Origin: a bacterium
GTDB lineage: Bacteria; Actinomycetota; Acidimicrobiia; Spongiisociales; UBA5794
Direction: 5' to 3'
Assembly (NCBI GenBank): GCA_024228555.1
Contig: JAAETI010000377.1
Span: 1 to 36,378, forward strand
Length of the DNA stretch: 36,378 bases
Shown here: positions 1-7,603 of the stretch, in pieces
Layout: the number at the start of each line of letters is the position of its first letter
Numbering within the stretch: the stretch's first letter is position 1
Program-made: the position numbers and the translations under genes
The notes under the pieces: generated by a model
Seen by the model: the letters and a program-made list of their open reading frames with translations, nothing else
Told to the model about the DNA's origin: nothing
The model's database searches: none

Positions 1-683
1 CTCCTGTGGTCATTGCCGTGCTCGACGACGACAGTGATCCCGACGGACACGACTTCGAAATCACTGACACAACGGATCCGGCCAACGGCACCGTGACTGT
101 GAATCCTGACGGCACCATTACGTACACGCCGAACCCTGGATTCTCCGGAACTGATACCTTTACCTACACAATCTGTGAGGTTGAGGGAACCGTCGGTGGG
201 ATTCCTTCCACCGGTCTGTGTGACACGGCGACCGTGACTGTCACGATCGACCCGGTCAACCAGCCTCCTGGGCCGGAAGCATCATTCCAGTCCGTGGTTG
301 TCGGTGATCCGCTCAGCCCGATCCCGGTCTCTGATCCCGAGGGTGACCCGGTGACGGTGACGTACATCAGTGGTGAACTGCCCCCTGGGATCACGATGAA
401 CCCGGATGGCACGTTCAGTGGCGTGACGACGGAGATCGGCACCTACACGGTGGTGGTCGAGGTCTGCGACACCGGCGATCCTCAGGTCTGCATCGAGCAC
501 ACCCACACGATCGCAGTGACACCGGTGACCTTGCCCGGCCCACCCGATCCAGACCCGGATGATCCGCCACCCACGCTGCCGTTCACAGGAGCGAACTTCG
601 GCGAGCTGTTTGTCACCGCGCTGATGCTGCTGTTGGCAGGCGCCGGTCTGGTCCTCTTCTCCAGAAGGCGTGAACAGTCGTAG
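1..683 (+). CDS. Wall-anchored surface protein with Ig-like repeats, C-terminal part
   Basis: The reading frame is open to the left edge, so this is the C-terminal part of a longer protein. It begins in a cadherin/Big-type repeat ([11 protein letters not shown], then [22 protein letters not shown], ending TATVTVTI). A second putative-Ig (He_PIG-like) repeat follows, with NPDGTFSG and [12 protein letters not shown] Pro/Asp-rich spacer leads to the cell-wall sorting signal: LPFTG, a hydrophobic segment ([17 protein letters not shown]) and the basic tail SRRREQS. This is the standard layout for sortase substrates, so the protein should be secreted and linked to peptidoglycan. Its Cys pairs (ICE...LCD, VCD...VCI) could form disulfides outside the cell. 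No sortase is in the window. The ligand and the full length cannot be known. Confidence 0.85.
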   Translation, partial: PVVIAVLDDDSDPDGHDFEITDTTDPANGTVTVNPDGTITYTPNPGFSGTDTFTYTICEVEGTVGGIPSTGLCDTATVTVTIDPVNQPPGPEASFQSVVVGDPLSPIPVSDPEGDPVTVTYISGELPPGITMNPDGTFSGVTTEIGTYTVVVEVCDTGDPQVCIEHTHTIAVTPVTLPGPPDPDPDDPPPTLPFTGANFGELFVTALMLLLAGAGLVLFSRRREQS

Positions 684-758
684 AAGCTCAATAGGTCCGG
701 CCTCGACAGGGTCTCTGATCGGTGACGATCGGAGGCCCTTCGGCTTTGCCCCCCACTC

Positions 759-812
759 GTTCTTGCGTACGCCATGCCGCATATGCGGGGCGGGAGCTAC
801 GCAAGAACGGTC
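759..812. repeat. Palindromic intergenic repeat, copy 1
   Basis: Outer arms GTTCTTGCGTA (759-769) and TACGCAAGAAC (798-808) are perfect inverted repeats. The short pair CGCC (770-773)/GGCG (789-792) lies inside them, and at the centre is the perfect palindrome CCGCATATGCGG (777-788). A closely similar element is at 33661-33713; the two share TACGCAAGAACGGTC, GTTC[T/C]TGCGTACGCC and a central CATATG. It sits between two plus-strand genes and could be a REP-like dispersed element or a transcription terminator. No transposase is nearby. Confidence 0.7.
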
Positions 813-848
813 TTGGGCGCTACTTTGCGGCTTCCCTGATGGCTTGAC

Positions 849-1532
849 ATGACCTACACAACCCTTCTTCTGGATTTTGATCACACGCTCTTGGACTCGG
901 ATGCGTCCGAGATCGCCGCCTACGAGACGACACTGCGTAAGCACGGGATTTCAAACGCCGCGGACCACTTCGCCGCCTACAAGGTGGTCAACCGGTCCCT
1001 TTGGGCTGCTGTAGAGCGTGGCGAGATCTTGCCCGGTGAAGTAAAGGTGCGGCGCTTTGAGCTGTTCGCCGATGAACTGGGCATCGATATCGACACTGTG
1101 GCAATGGGAGCCAACTTTGTTGAGGCATTTGCCTTGTGCGGCGATCTGTTTCCGACGGCCCGCGATGTGCTCGAGCAACTTGCGGAGAGGGCGAGCCTGG
1201 CGATGGTCACTAATGGGCTGAGCGAGGTGCAGCGCACCCGGATTGATCGCCTCGACATCGAGCAGTATTTCGATGCGATTGTCATTTCGGCCGAAGTTGG
1301 TTTCACCAAACCGGGCCCAGAGATCTTCGATGTTACGTTCGAGCTACTTGGCTATCCGGCGAAGACTTCGACGGTGATGATCGGAGACAGCCTCAGTTCC
1401 GATATCCGAGGGGGTGCCAACTACGGTCTCGCCACCTGCTGGTACAACCCCACCGGCATGACCGCTTCACCCGACGTCCAGATCACCCACGAGGTGTCTT
1501 CCCTTACCGAGCTGATCGCCTTGACCCCCTGA
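849..1532 (+). CDS. HAD-superfamily hydrolase (YjjG-like)
   Basis: This 227-residue protein has all four HAD motifs. Motif I is LLDFDHTLLD near the N-terminus (nucleophile Asp and acid/base Asp), motif II is MVTNG, the motif III Lys is in FTKPGPEIF, and motif IV is MIGDSLSSDI. Length and the FDHTLLDSD start resemble the YjjG pyrimidine 5'-nucleotidase or phosphoglycolate-phosphatase-like subfamilies, with an alpha-helical cap between motifs I and II. It probably dephosphorylates a small phosphorylated metabolite in the cytoplasm; the substrate cannot be read from the sequence. The ATG has no clear Shine-Dalgarno sequence. A possible -10 (TACTTT, 821-826) would give a leader of about 16 nt. 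It is convergent with the minus-strand UspA-like gene. Confidence 0.85.
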   Translation: MTYTTLLLDFDHTLLDSDASEIAAYETTLRKHGISNAADHFAAYKVVNRSLWAAVERGEILPGEVKVRRFELFADELGIDIDTVAMGANFVEAFALCGDLFPTARDVLEQLAERASLAMVTNGLSEVQRTRIDRLDIEQYFDAIVISAEVGFTKPGPEIFDVTFELLGYPAKTSTVMIGDSLSSDIRGGANYGLATCWYNPTGMTASPDVQITHEVSSLTELIALTP

Positions 1533-1540
1533 CCCAGACG

Positions 1541-1601
1541 CGCCAACGCCACCGGGCTTAGACGGCGGCGCTGGCAATCGGCTCGGGAGGAGGATGAGCC
1601 G
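1541..1601. terminator. Two hairpins between convergent genes
   Basis: GCCAACGCC (1542-1550) pairs with GGCGCTGGC (1567-1575) with one mismatch. CGGCTC (1579-1584) pairs with GAGCCG (1596-1601). Both lie in the 85-bp gap between the HAD gene and the convergent UspA-like gene. There is no T-run, so intrinsic termination is only a guess. Confidence 0.35.
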
Positions 1602-1617
1602 AAATCTGGGATCGTGG

Positions 1618-2055
1618 CTAGGCAGCCAGCGGCGGTGCGATCACCACCGGGATGGACGAGCGCGCCACTGAGGCTTTCCATTTGCGGCGGTTGACGAGGC
1701 GCTGTGGCATGGCAACGGAAGTGGCCGCATCGCGGGTTGCTCTTCCGAAGACGACCCGATCAGCGTCTGAGCGGTCTTCAACGAAAGCGATTTGGTGCTT
1801 TCCACCAAAGCGAGCCGAGTAGTCCTCGGCCAGCCTCTCGACATAGATCTCGTGGGCGTCGGCGTACGAGAGGTTCTCGGCGTTGGCGAACGCGGTGACC
1901 GCAGCGACGGTCTCGCGAGAGAGGAGAACCACGACGGTGGCTCTTCCGCCCCTGTCGACGACCTGTTTGGCAAAGTCGATGGTGGTTTCGCCGTCGAGCG
2001 CTGGCTCGACTACGGCGACGATGTGTTCCTGGGAAGTCATTTCTGTCTCTTTCAT
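1618..2055 (-). CDS. UspA-fold-like hypothetical protein, coupled to TetR
   Basis: This protein of about 145 residues has an alternating beta/alpha pattern (HIVAVVEPALDG, RATVVVLLS, and SSIPVVIAPP at the C-terminus) typical of the universal stress protein fold. I do not see the ATP-binding G-x2-G-x9-G(S/T) motif, so it would be a non-nucleotide-binding member if it belongs there. The start at 2055 (MKETEMTSQ) is chosen because its ATG overlaps the TGA of the tetR gene as ATGA, the usual sign of translational coupling. An internal ATG at 2040 is an alternative. Being coupled to the regulator suggests it is expressed with TetR under the operator at 2662-2684. Function unknown. Confidence 0.7.
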   Translation of the reverse strand: MKETEMTSQEHIVAVVEPALDGETTIDFAKQVVDRGGRATVVVLLSRETVAAVTAFANAENLSYADAHEIYVERLAEDYSARFGGKHQIAFVEDRSDADRVVFGRATRDAATSVAMPQRLVNRRKWKASVARSSIPVVIAPPLAA

Positions 2056-2651
2056 GTGGTGTCTAGTTCTTCTTCTGGTGACCAGGGGATGGTTCCGATG
2101 AGTTCCCATAGGTACTCGTCGTCGACTGGTGCACCGGTGAGGAGGATGCGGTAGTAGATGGGCCCGAGGATGTGGTCGAGCGTTAGCTCGACTTCCTCGT
2201 CTGTGGTTGAGATGGGGACGATCTGGCGGATCATCACTGCGGGGATGGCGCGACGCTGTTTCCAGTAGTGCTCGAAGCCGGCGGCGAGACGCTTGTTGCG
2301 ACTGGATGCTCCAACGATCCCCGAGATGATGGGGCCGATCTCTGATTTCAGATTCACCCGGACGATGTCCTGCAGGAAAACAAATAGTGCGTAGCGCGGG
2401 TCGTCGAGTTGCGGGATCGGTACCTGTTGTTCAGAGAGCACCGTCAAGACGTGGAGAACCAGATCCTCTTTTGACCTCCATCGTCGGTACAGAGTGTCCT
2501 TGCCGACACCGGCCTGTCGGGAAATCTCGTCCATCGAGGTGCCGGTGAATCCCTTGCGGGCGAGGACCGAGCGGGCGGCTTCCAAGATGGCGCGGTCAAC
2601 CGCAGGGTCGCGGGGTCTGCCCCTTCTGCTGTCTTTGGTTTTGGCTGCCAT
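2052..2651 (-). CDS. TetR/AcrR-family transcriptional regulator
   Basis: About 199 residues. The N-terminus is basic (AAKTKDSRRGRPRDP), then the TetR helix-turn-helix spans about residues 18-62, including TSMDEISRQAGVGKDTLYRRW and the conserved SKEDLV. The C-terminal ligand-binding domain is divergent, and the inducer is unknown. The start at 2651 is chosen because the -10 box TATCCT (2658-2663, minus strand) lies exactly 6 nt upstream, giving a leaderless mRNA, and because the RGRPRDP start is typical of the family. An extended frame runs upstream but would cross the operator and the phosphofructokinase start. The inverted repeat at 2662-2684 overlaps the -10 box, so autorepression is likely. 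The divergent phosphofructokinase gene may also be controlled. Confidence 0.88.
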   Translation of the reverse strand: MAAKTKDSRRGRPRDPAVDRAILEAARSVLARKGFTGTSMDEISRQAGVGKDTLYRRWRSKEDLVLHVLTVLSEQQVPIPQLDDPRYALFVFLQDIVRVNLKSEIGPIISGIVGASSRNKRLAAGFEHYWKQRRAIPAVMIRQIVPISTTDEEVELTLDHILGPIYYRILLTGAPVDDEYLWELIGTIPWSPEEELDTT

Positions 2652-2657
2652 GTGAAT

Positions 2658-2684
2658 AGGATACCATACTGTCCCGTATGGGTA
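2658..2684 (-). promoter_or_regulatory. Leaderless tetR promoter with overlapping TetR-type operator
   Basis: On the minus strand TATCCT (2663-2658) sits 6 nt before the tetR ATG at 2651. Overlapping it is the inverted repeat TACCATAC (2662-2669)/GTATGGGTA (2676-2684), with core CCATAC-6 nt-GTATGG. The size and A/T-C/G pattern match many TetR operators. Binding here would block tetR transcription directly. Confidence 0.6.
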
Positions 2685-2864
2685 AAGACCCATGTGTTCA
2701 TAGCCCGGATTCCTGTCCGTCTGCAGTACCATGGCGACACAGATCTGGAGTTGCGCAGAGCACCCGGATCGCCGACCATGGAACCGGTTCACTTTGAGCT
2801 GTCGATGCCGACAGTGTTTCTTGGATCTCCCCGACACCACATCCCCATTGCCAGGAGCAAAGAC

Positions 2865-5102
2865 ATGCTTAGAACGCCGCAGCGAGCCAAGAGCCTCGCA
2901 GTGCTCACCAGCGGAGGTGACGCCGCCGGTATGAACGCCGCGGTGCGCGCCGTCGTTCGTGCCGGGCTTGCCGCCGATCTGGATGTCTACACCATTTATG
3001 AGGGCTTCCAAGGTCTCGTCGATGGTGGGGAGCGAATCCGCCAAGCCTCATCGGAGTCGGTTGGTGGAATCCTGCATCAGGGTGGCACCGTGCTCGGTAC
3101 CGCACGCTGCGACCGGTTCCGCACCCCAGAAGGGCGGCGCCAGGCTGCCAAGAATCTTGTTCTTCTTGGGATCGATGCACTTGTCGTAATCGGTGGCGAT
3201 GGCAGCCTGACCGGTGCCAACCTGTTCCGTGAAGAGTGGCGCGGTCACCTGAAGGCTCTCGTTGCCGACGGTGAGATCGAGCAAGACATGGCCGAGGCCC
3301 ATCGTCGTCTCACCCTCATCGGCTTGGTCGGCTCTATCGACAACGACATGTTCGGGACCGACATGACTATTGGTGCCGACACTGCGTTGCACCGAATCAC
3401 AGAAGCCATCGATGCCATCCACAGCACCGCGTCCAGCCACAAGCGAGCGTTTGTGATTGAGGTCATGGGTCGCAATTGTGGCTACCTCGCATTGATGAGT
3501 GCGATTGCCGCCGGCGCCAACTGGGTGCTGATTCCCGAGAACCCTCCCGAGGAGGACAACTGGGAAGAATCGATGATCGACGCACTCGAAGCAGGGCGTT
3601 CTATCGGGCGGCGGCTCAACATCGTGATCGTTGCCGAAGGCGCCCAAGATCGAAACGGCAACCCCATCACCGCCCAGCACGTCAAGCAGACGCTCGAGGA
3701 TCGTCTCGGGGAAGACACCAGGGTGACCAGCCTCGGTCATGTCCAGCGTGGTGGTGCGCCGAGCGCATTCGATCGATACCTCAGCACCGTTCTTGGCTAC
3801 GCCGCGGTTGAACAGATCCTTACCTCCCCCGCTGCTGAGCCCCAACTGATCGGTTTGAAGGAGCACCAGATCATTAGCTCGCCGCTGATGGAGTGTGTCG
3901 AGCAGACCCATGCCGTCGCCGATCGGATCGCCGAGCGTGACTACGAGGCTGCCATGGCAATGCGTGGTGGCAGTTTTGGGGATTCATTCCGCATGATCAA
4001 GACCATGGTGCGGGCGCAGCCGCATCCCCCCGATCCTGGGCAACGCAGGCTTCGGCTCGGCATTCTCCACGCTGGAGGCCCTGCCCCCGGCATGAACCCA
4101 GCGGTGCGTGTCGCAGTCAGAGTCGGCATCGACAACGGCCACACCATGTTTGGAATCCGTAATGGGTTCCGCGGGCTCGAAGTCGGTGACATCCAAGAGA
4201 TGGACTGGATGAGTGTCAACGGATGGGCGTCCCGTGGTGGCGCCGAATTGGGGACCAGCCGTCACCTGCCCCGCAACGGCCACTTTGCGGACATAGCCGC
4301 CCAGATAGAAGAGCATCAGCTCGATGGGCTCCTGATGATTGGCGGCTGGGCCGGCTACCGCGCCGCCCATCGCATGCAGGCACATGCCGACGAGTATCCG
4401 GCACTGCGCATCCCTGTCGTATGTCTCCCTGCCGCGATCAACAACGACTTGCCTGGGTCAGAGCATGCGATCGGCGCCGACACCGCTCTCAACAACATTG
4501 TTTCTGATGTTGACAAGATCAAGCAATCGGCAGTTGCCTCGGGTCGGTGCTTTGTTGTCGAGGTCATGGGCCGCGATTGCGGCTATCTGGCACTGATGAG
4601 TGGGTTGGCTACTGGGGCCGAGCGTGTCTATCTGCCAGAAGAGGGGATCTCGCTCAAGGATCTCGAGGCCGATGTCAGCGATCTCAAATCCGGTTTCCGA
4701 CACGGCAAACGTCTCGGTCTCGTCATCACCAGCGAGCACGCCGATTCGGTGTACAACAGCGGGTTCATCAAGGCGCTCTTCGAGAGGGAAAGCGAAGGCC
4801 TCTTCAGCGTCCGTCAGTCGATCCTCGGTCACATTCAACAGGGTGGCGACCCCTCCCCCTTCGATCGGATTCAGACCACACGGCTCGCATCCAAGTCTCT
4901 CGACTATCTCATAGAGCAGGCCCTGAGCGACTCGCCGGAAAGCGCCTTCATCGGGCTCATGCACGGCAAGATCCGTTTCACACCGCTCACGGAGTTCCCC
5001 GACATGATCGAGCCGGAGGCACATCGTCCCAGGGAGCAATCCTGGATGGCGCTGATGCCGCTGGCCAAGGTCATGGCCCAGCCTGGTCTGCCCAAGCTGT
5101 AG
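2865..5102 (+). CDS. Fused two-domain 6-phosphofructokinase (eukaryote-like architecture)
   Basis: This 745-residue protein is about twice the usual bacterial length and contains two PfkA domains. The N-half has GGDAAGMN (from residue 17), GGDGS (110-114) and SIDND (157-161) with catalytic Asp159; Gly113 after GGD indicates ATP rather than PPi use. The C-half repeats the fold (HAGGPAPGMN, GADTALNNI, EVMGRDCGYLALMSG), but GGDGS is replaced by GGWAG (493-497) and the catalytic Asp by Asn526 in AINND. It is probably a non-catalytic allosteric half, as in animal and fungal enzymes. The ATG at 2865 is preceded by AGGAG (2853-2857), 7 nt away. Role: fructose-6-phosphate to fructose-1,6-bisphosphate in glycolysis. 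It is divergent from tetR. Confidence 0.92.
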   Translation: MLRTPQRAKSLAVLTSGGDAAGMNAAVRAVVRAGLAADLDVYTIYEGFQGLVDGGERIRQASSESVGGILHQGGTVLGTARCDRFRTPEGRRQAAKNLVLLGIDALVVIGGDGSLTGANLFREEWRGHLKALVADGEIEQDMAEAHRRLTLIGLVGSIDNDMFGTDMTIGADTALHRITEAIDAIHSTASSHKRAFVIEVMGRNCGYLALMSAIAAGANWVLIPENPPEEDNWEESMIDALEAGRSIGRRLNIVIVAEGAQDRNGNPITAQHVKQTLEDRLGEDTRVTSLGHVQRGGAPSAFDRYLSTVLGYAAVEQILTSPAAEPQLIGLKEHQIISSPLMECVEQTHAVADRIAERDYEAAMAMRGGSFGDSFRMIKTMVRAQPHPPDPGQRRLRLGILHAGGPAPGMNPAVRVAVRVGIDNGHTMFGIRNGFRGLEVGDIQEMDWMSVNGWASRGGAELGTSRHLPRNGHFADIAAQIEEHQLDGLLMIGGWAGYRAAHRMQAHADEYPALRIPVVCLPAAINNDLPGSEHAIGADTALNNIVSDVDKIKQSAVASGRCFVVEVMGRDCGYLALMSGLATGAERVYLPEEGISLKDLEADVSDLKSGFRHGKRLGLVITSEHADSVYNSGFIKALFERESEGLFSVRQSILGHIQQGGDPSPFDRIQTTRLASKSLDYLIEQALSDSPESAFIGLMHGKIRFTPLTEFPDMIEPEAHRPREQSWMALMPLAKVMAQPGLPKL

Positions 5103-5109
5103 GTCAGCA

Positions 5110-5219
5110 AACACTTAACAAGTGTTGCCATCGTGCCGATACGTGTTACTGTTCCGGCTGCCTCACCGATTGGAGGCCAGCGCTTCGTCGCTTCATCGGT
5201 GATCAACGGCAGCTTTTTT
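5110..5219 (+). promoter_or_regulatory. Helicase leader region: possible promoter and hairpins
   Basis: The 235-bp gap before the helicase holds three signals. A perfect 7-bp hairpin, AACACTT (5110-5116)/AAGTGTT (5120-5126), sits just after the phosphofructokinase stop. A candidate promoter has TTGCCA (5125-5130) and TACTGT (5147-5152). A second hairpin, CACCGAT (5164-5170)/ATCGGTG (5195-5201), contains an inner AGCG/CGCT stem (5179-5182/5189-5192) and is followed by TTTTTT (5214-5219). A long structured leader would suit an RNA-helicase gene that controls its own level or responds to cold. This is inference. Confidence 0.35.
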
Positions 5220-5337
5220 CTCACACGGTTGGACCGCCTCTTCGGCCGAAGCTAGATCCTGTAGGCAGCTGTGCCGCATGTCTAGCGAGGACCGAATACA
5301 ACCGACTACTTCCCCCTTCCTGGGACCAGGAGAAATA

Positions 5338-6885
5338 ATGACGACTACGTTCGCCCAACTTGGGCTGCCCGAGCCATTGGTTCGCGCTCTCAGCAACAAA
5401 GACATCACCGAACCGTTTCCCGTACAAGCCGCAACCATCCCCGATGCCCTCGCCGGCCGTGACGTGTCGGGCAAGGCCCCGACCGGCTCCGGCAAGACGC
5501 TCGCCTTTGGACTCCCGTTGCTCGCCAACGTCGAGAAGGCCCACAAGAGCAAGCCAAAGGCGCTCATTCTGGCGCCGACTCGTGAGCTCGCTGAACAGAT
5601 CAAGCGTGAGTTGGCTAGCCCGGCACGAGCCATGAAGCGTCACGTCTTCGCCGTGTACGGTGGAGTGTCCTACGGCCCCCAGAAGCAGGCATTTCGCAAG
5701 GGTGTCGACGTCCTCGTCGCAACCCCGGGCCGTCTCGAGGATCTCATCGAGCAAGGCATCGTTGATCTCAGTCAGGCGAATATCGTCGTCGTGGATGAAG
5801 CAGACCGCATGGCCGACATGGGCTTCCTGCCGTCTGTGAAAAAGATCCTGCGAAGGACGTCGAAGAAGCGGCAGACTCTTTTGTTCTCGGCGACTCTCGA
5901 CGGTGACATCGCCATCCTGACCCGTGACTTCCAGCGCGACCCGGTCCGTCACGAAGCTGAGGGAGTGGAGGAGCAGGCCATTGACGCCCGTCATCACTTC
6001 TGGCTGGTCAGTAATCATGACCGTCTTCACCACACGGCCCAGGTCGTTGAACAGGCCGGTCGCTCCATCGTGTTCACCCGGACCCGGCGGGGTGCCGATC
6101 GGCTCGCCAAGCAGCTTTCCAGGGAAGGCGTTCAGGCGGTCGCCATGCACGGTGGTCTCTCGCAGAACCAGAGGAATCGTGCACTGCGCTCGTTCTCCTC
6201 ATACAAATCCCAAGCGCTCGTAGCGACCGATGTGGCCGCTCGTGGCATCCATATCGATGCTGTCGAGTCGGTGATCCATTTCGATCCGCCGGCCGACCAC
6301 AAGGACTATCTGCATCGCTCGGGCCGTACCGCTCGTGCCGGTGCCAGTGGCACGGTGGTCAGCTTTGTTTCCGGGAACCAGCGCCGCACCGTCGGTCGGA
6401 TGCAACGAGAGCTAGATCTCTCCGCTCCGATCAGCGAGCCACGTCTCGAGGATCTGCAAGACGGTGGCCATAGGATCGGTGAACCCGGTTCGAGGGAATC
6501 CAGATCAAACCATGGTGCGGCCCGCCCCGCCGAGCACAGCGCAAAGCGCGAGCACGGCGCCAAGCGGGACCGTGGCGACAAGCGCTCAAATGGTCAGAAC
6601 AGAAACGGTGGCAAACCTGCCGAGACTGGACCAAACAGCGTCTATGTAGCCAACCTGCCATGGACCCACGGCGATGAAGAACTCCAGCAGCTCTTTGAGG
6701 AGTACGGGAAGGTTCACAATTCGACTGTGATCATTGACAAGCGGACCGGCCGTTCCAAGGGATTCGGTTTTGTCGATATGCCACAACGGTCCGCACGACG
6801 TGCGATTGACGCACTTCATGGGAGAGAGATTGAAGGCCGCGACCTTACGGTCCGTTTCGCTCAACCCCGCAAATACGGGGCCTAA
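5338..6885 (+). CDS. DEAD-box RNA helicase with C-terminal RRM
   Basis: This 515-residue protein has a full set of DEAD-box motifs: Q-motif (FAQLGLPEPLVRAL...PFPVQ), motif I APTGSGKT near residue 50, Ia APTRELA, ATPGR, motif II DEAD (about 153-156), III SAT, IV IVFTRTRRGAD, V ATDVAARGIHID, and VI HRSGRTARAG. A basic, Gly/Asn-rich linker (about 385-430) follows. Then comes a canonical RRM (about 433-512) with RNP2 VYVANL and RNP1 KGFGFVDM. It should unwind or remodel RNA using ATP in the cytoplasm, for example in ribosome assembly, mRNA decay or cold adaptation. The ATG at 5338 has AGGAG at 5328-5332. A eukaryote-style RRM here, rather than the DbpA-type RNA-binding domain, is uncommon in bacteria. 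Confidence 0.92.
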   Translation: MTTTFAQLGLPEPLVRALSNKDITEPFPVQAATIPDALAGRDVSGKAPTGSGKTLAFGLPLLANVEKAHKSKPKALILAPTRELAEQIKRELASPARAMKRHVFAVYGGVSYGPQKQAFRKGVDVLVATPGRLEDLIEQGIVDLSQANIVVVDEADRMADMGFLPSVKKILRRTSKKRQTLLFSATLDGDIAILTRDFQRDPVRHEAEGVEEQAIDARHHFWLVSNHDRLHHTAQVVEQAGRSIVFTRTRRGADRLAKQLSREGVQAVAMHGGLSQNQRNRALRSFSSYKSQALVATDVAARGIHIDAVESVIHFDPPADHKDYLHRSGRTARAGASGTVVSFVSGNQRRTVGRMQRELDLSAPISEPRLEDLQDGGHRIGEPGSRESRSNHGAARPAEHSAKREHGAKRDRGDKRSNGQNRNGGKPAETGPNSVYVANLPWTHGDEELQQLFEEYGKVHNSTVIIDKRTGRSKGFGFVDMPQRSARRAIDALHGREIEGRDLTVRFAQPRKYGA

Positions 6886-6970
6886 CCCCCCACGGCCAAT
6901 CAGGCCATTGACAATCGGTCGAGTGCGTACCAAACCGCTCGCATTCGATCGTGACTGAAAGGAATGCCGA

Positions 6971-7186
6971 ATGACGGCACTAGAAATCGCGCACTACAGC
7001 GCACCAAACCTCAACCACCTGCGTCGCGGGTGGATCTATACCGCAACCACCACCACCGGCGCCACCGTCGGTGAATACCTGGGAATGGAAGCCGACTACG
7101 GCGAGCGGGTCGTCCTGCTCCGCAACGCGACCGGCACCGAGTCGATCAGCCGCCACGACATCGTCTCCATAGAACTCGCCGCCTAG
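6971..7186 (+). CDS. Small conserved-looking protein, 71 residues, unknown function
   Basis: GAAAGGA (6957-6963) lies 7 nt before the ATG, and a TTGACA hexamer (6908-6913) upstream could be a -35 site, although no good -10 follows it. The protein is mostly predicted beta strand (GWIYTATTTTGATVGEYLGM, ERVVLLRNATGTESI, HDIVSIELA). This resembles a small beta-barrel (SH3- or Sm-like) fold, but I recognise no family. It begins 85 bp after the helicase, on the same strand, and may be co-expressed. A role as a small RNA- or protein-binding partner is only a guess. Confidence 0.65.
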   Translation: MTALEIAHYSAPNLNHLRRGWIYTATTTTGATVGEYLGMEADYGERVVLLRNATGTESISRHDIVSIELAA

Positions 7187-7603
7187 GGCGTAAATCTCGA
7201 GGAGGGATGACGACGTCCTCACCCCCCTCGTACGGGTTTCGCCCGTCCGATCCCCCCATCAAAGGGGGGATCGCGGGAACTGCCAGGGGCAGTTCCTTGG
7301 GAGTTCGCTTCACGAACTCCGGCTAGCCGGAACGACTGGCCTCCCCTGGTGGGAGGGCGGGTCTAGGACTGACCAAAGGGAAGGACCAGACCGGGAGGGG
7401 GAAGACGTGAGTACTTCCTGTCATGTTGCCTCGCTGACCCCCACCAGACGACGAATTCCACGGAGTAGAACTCGCAAGGTGCCCGGTTGCGGGCACCCCA
7501 TAACTACTTTCAGTGACTATTTGAGAGAAACGCAAAGTAACTACTTATACGTAGTGCGCGCCTGTCGACAGAGCCTCAGTACGCCAAGGAAGGCACTACT
7601 GAT
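7187..7603 (+). other. 417-bp non-coding region with a dense array of perfect hairpins
   Basis: Hairpins follow almost without gaps: ACGGG/CCCGT (7232-7246); GATCCCCCC/GGGGGGATC (7249-7272, 9 bp); GGAACTGCC/GGCAGTTCC (7276-7296, 9 bp, 3-nt loop); GGAGTTCG/CGAACTCC (7300-7320, 8 bp); palindrome CCGGCTAGCCGG (7319-7330); CCTCCC/GGGAGG (7340-7356); GGTCT/AGACC (7360-7392); and, further on, GGTGCCCG/CGGGCACC (7478-7497, 8 bp). No convincing protein is encoded. The array could be a structured non-coding RNA, an mRNA 3' element for the upstream gene, or the remains of a mobile repeat. Confidence 0.6.
7521..7550 (+). promoter_or_regulatory. Candidate promoter of the secreted HEXXH protein
   Basis: TTGAGA (7521-7526) and TTATAC (7545-7550) are 18 nt apart, upstream of the ATG at 7604. 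The 9-mer TAACTACTT occurs twice here (7501-7509 and 7538-7546), once overlapping the -10, so it may be a regulator site. The local sequence is A/T-rich compared with its surroundings. Confidence 0.3.

Noticed and set aside
3048-3911. Long minus-strand frame inside the phosphofructokinase gene
   Set aside because: Antisense shadow with no ribosome site and no recognisable domain; the plus-strand frame is clearly PFK. The same applies to 4458-5114 and 5221-6150.
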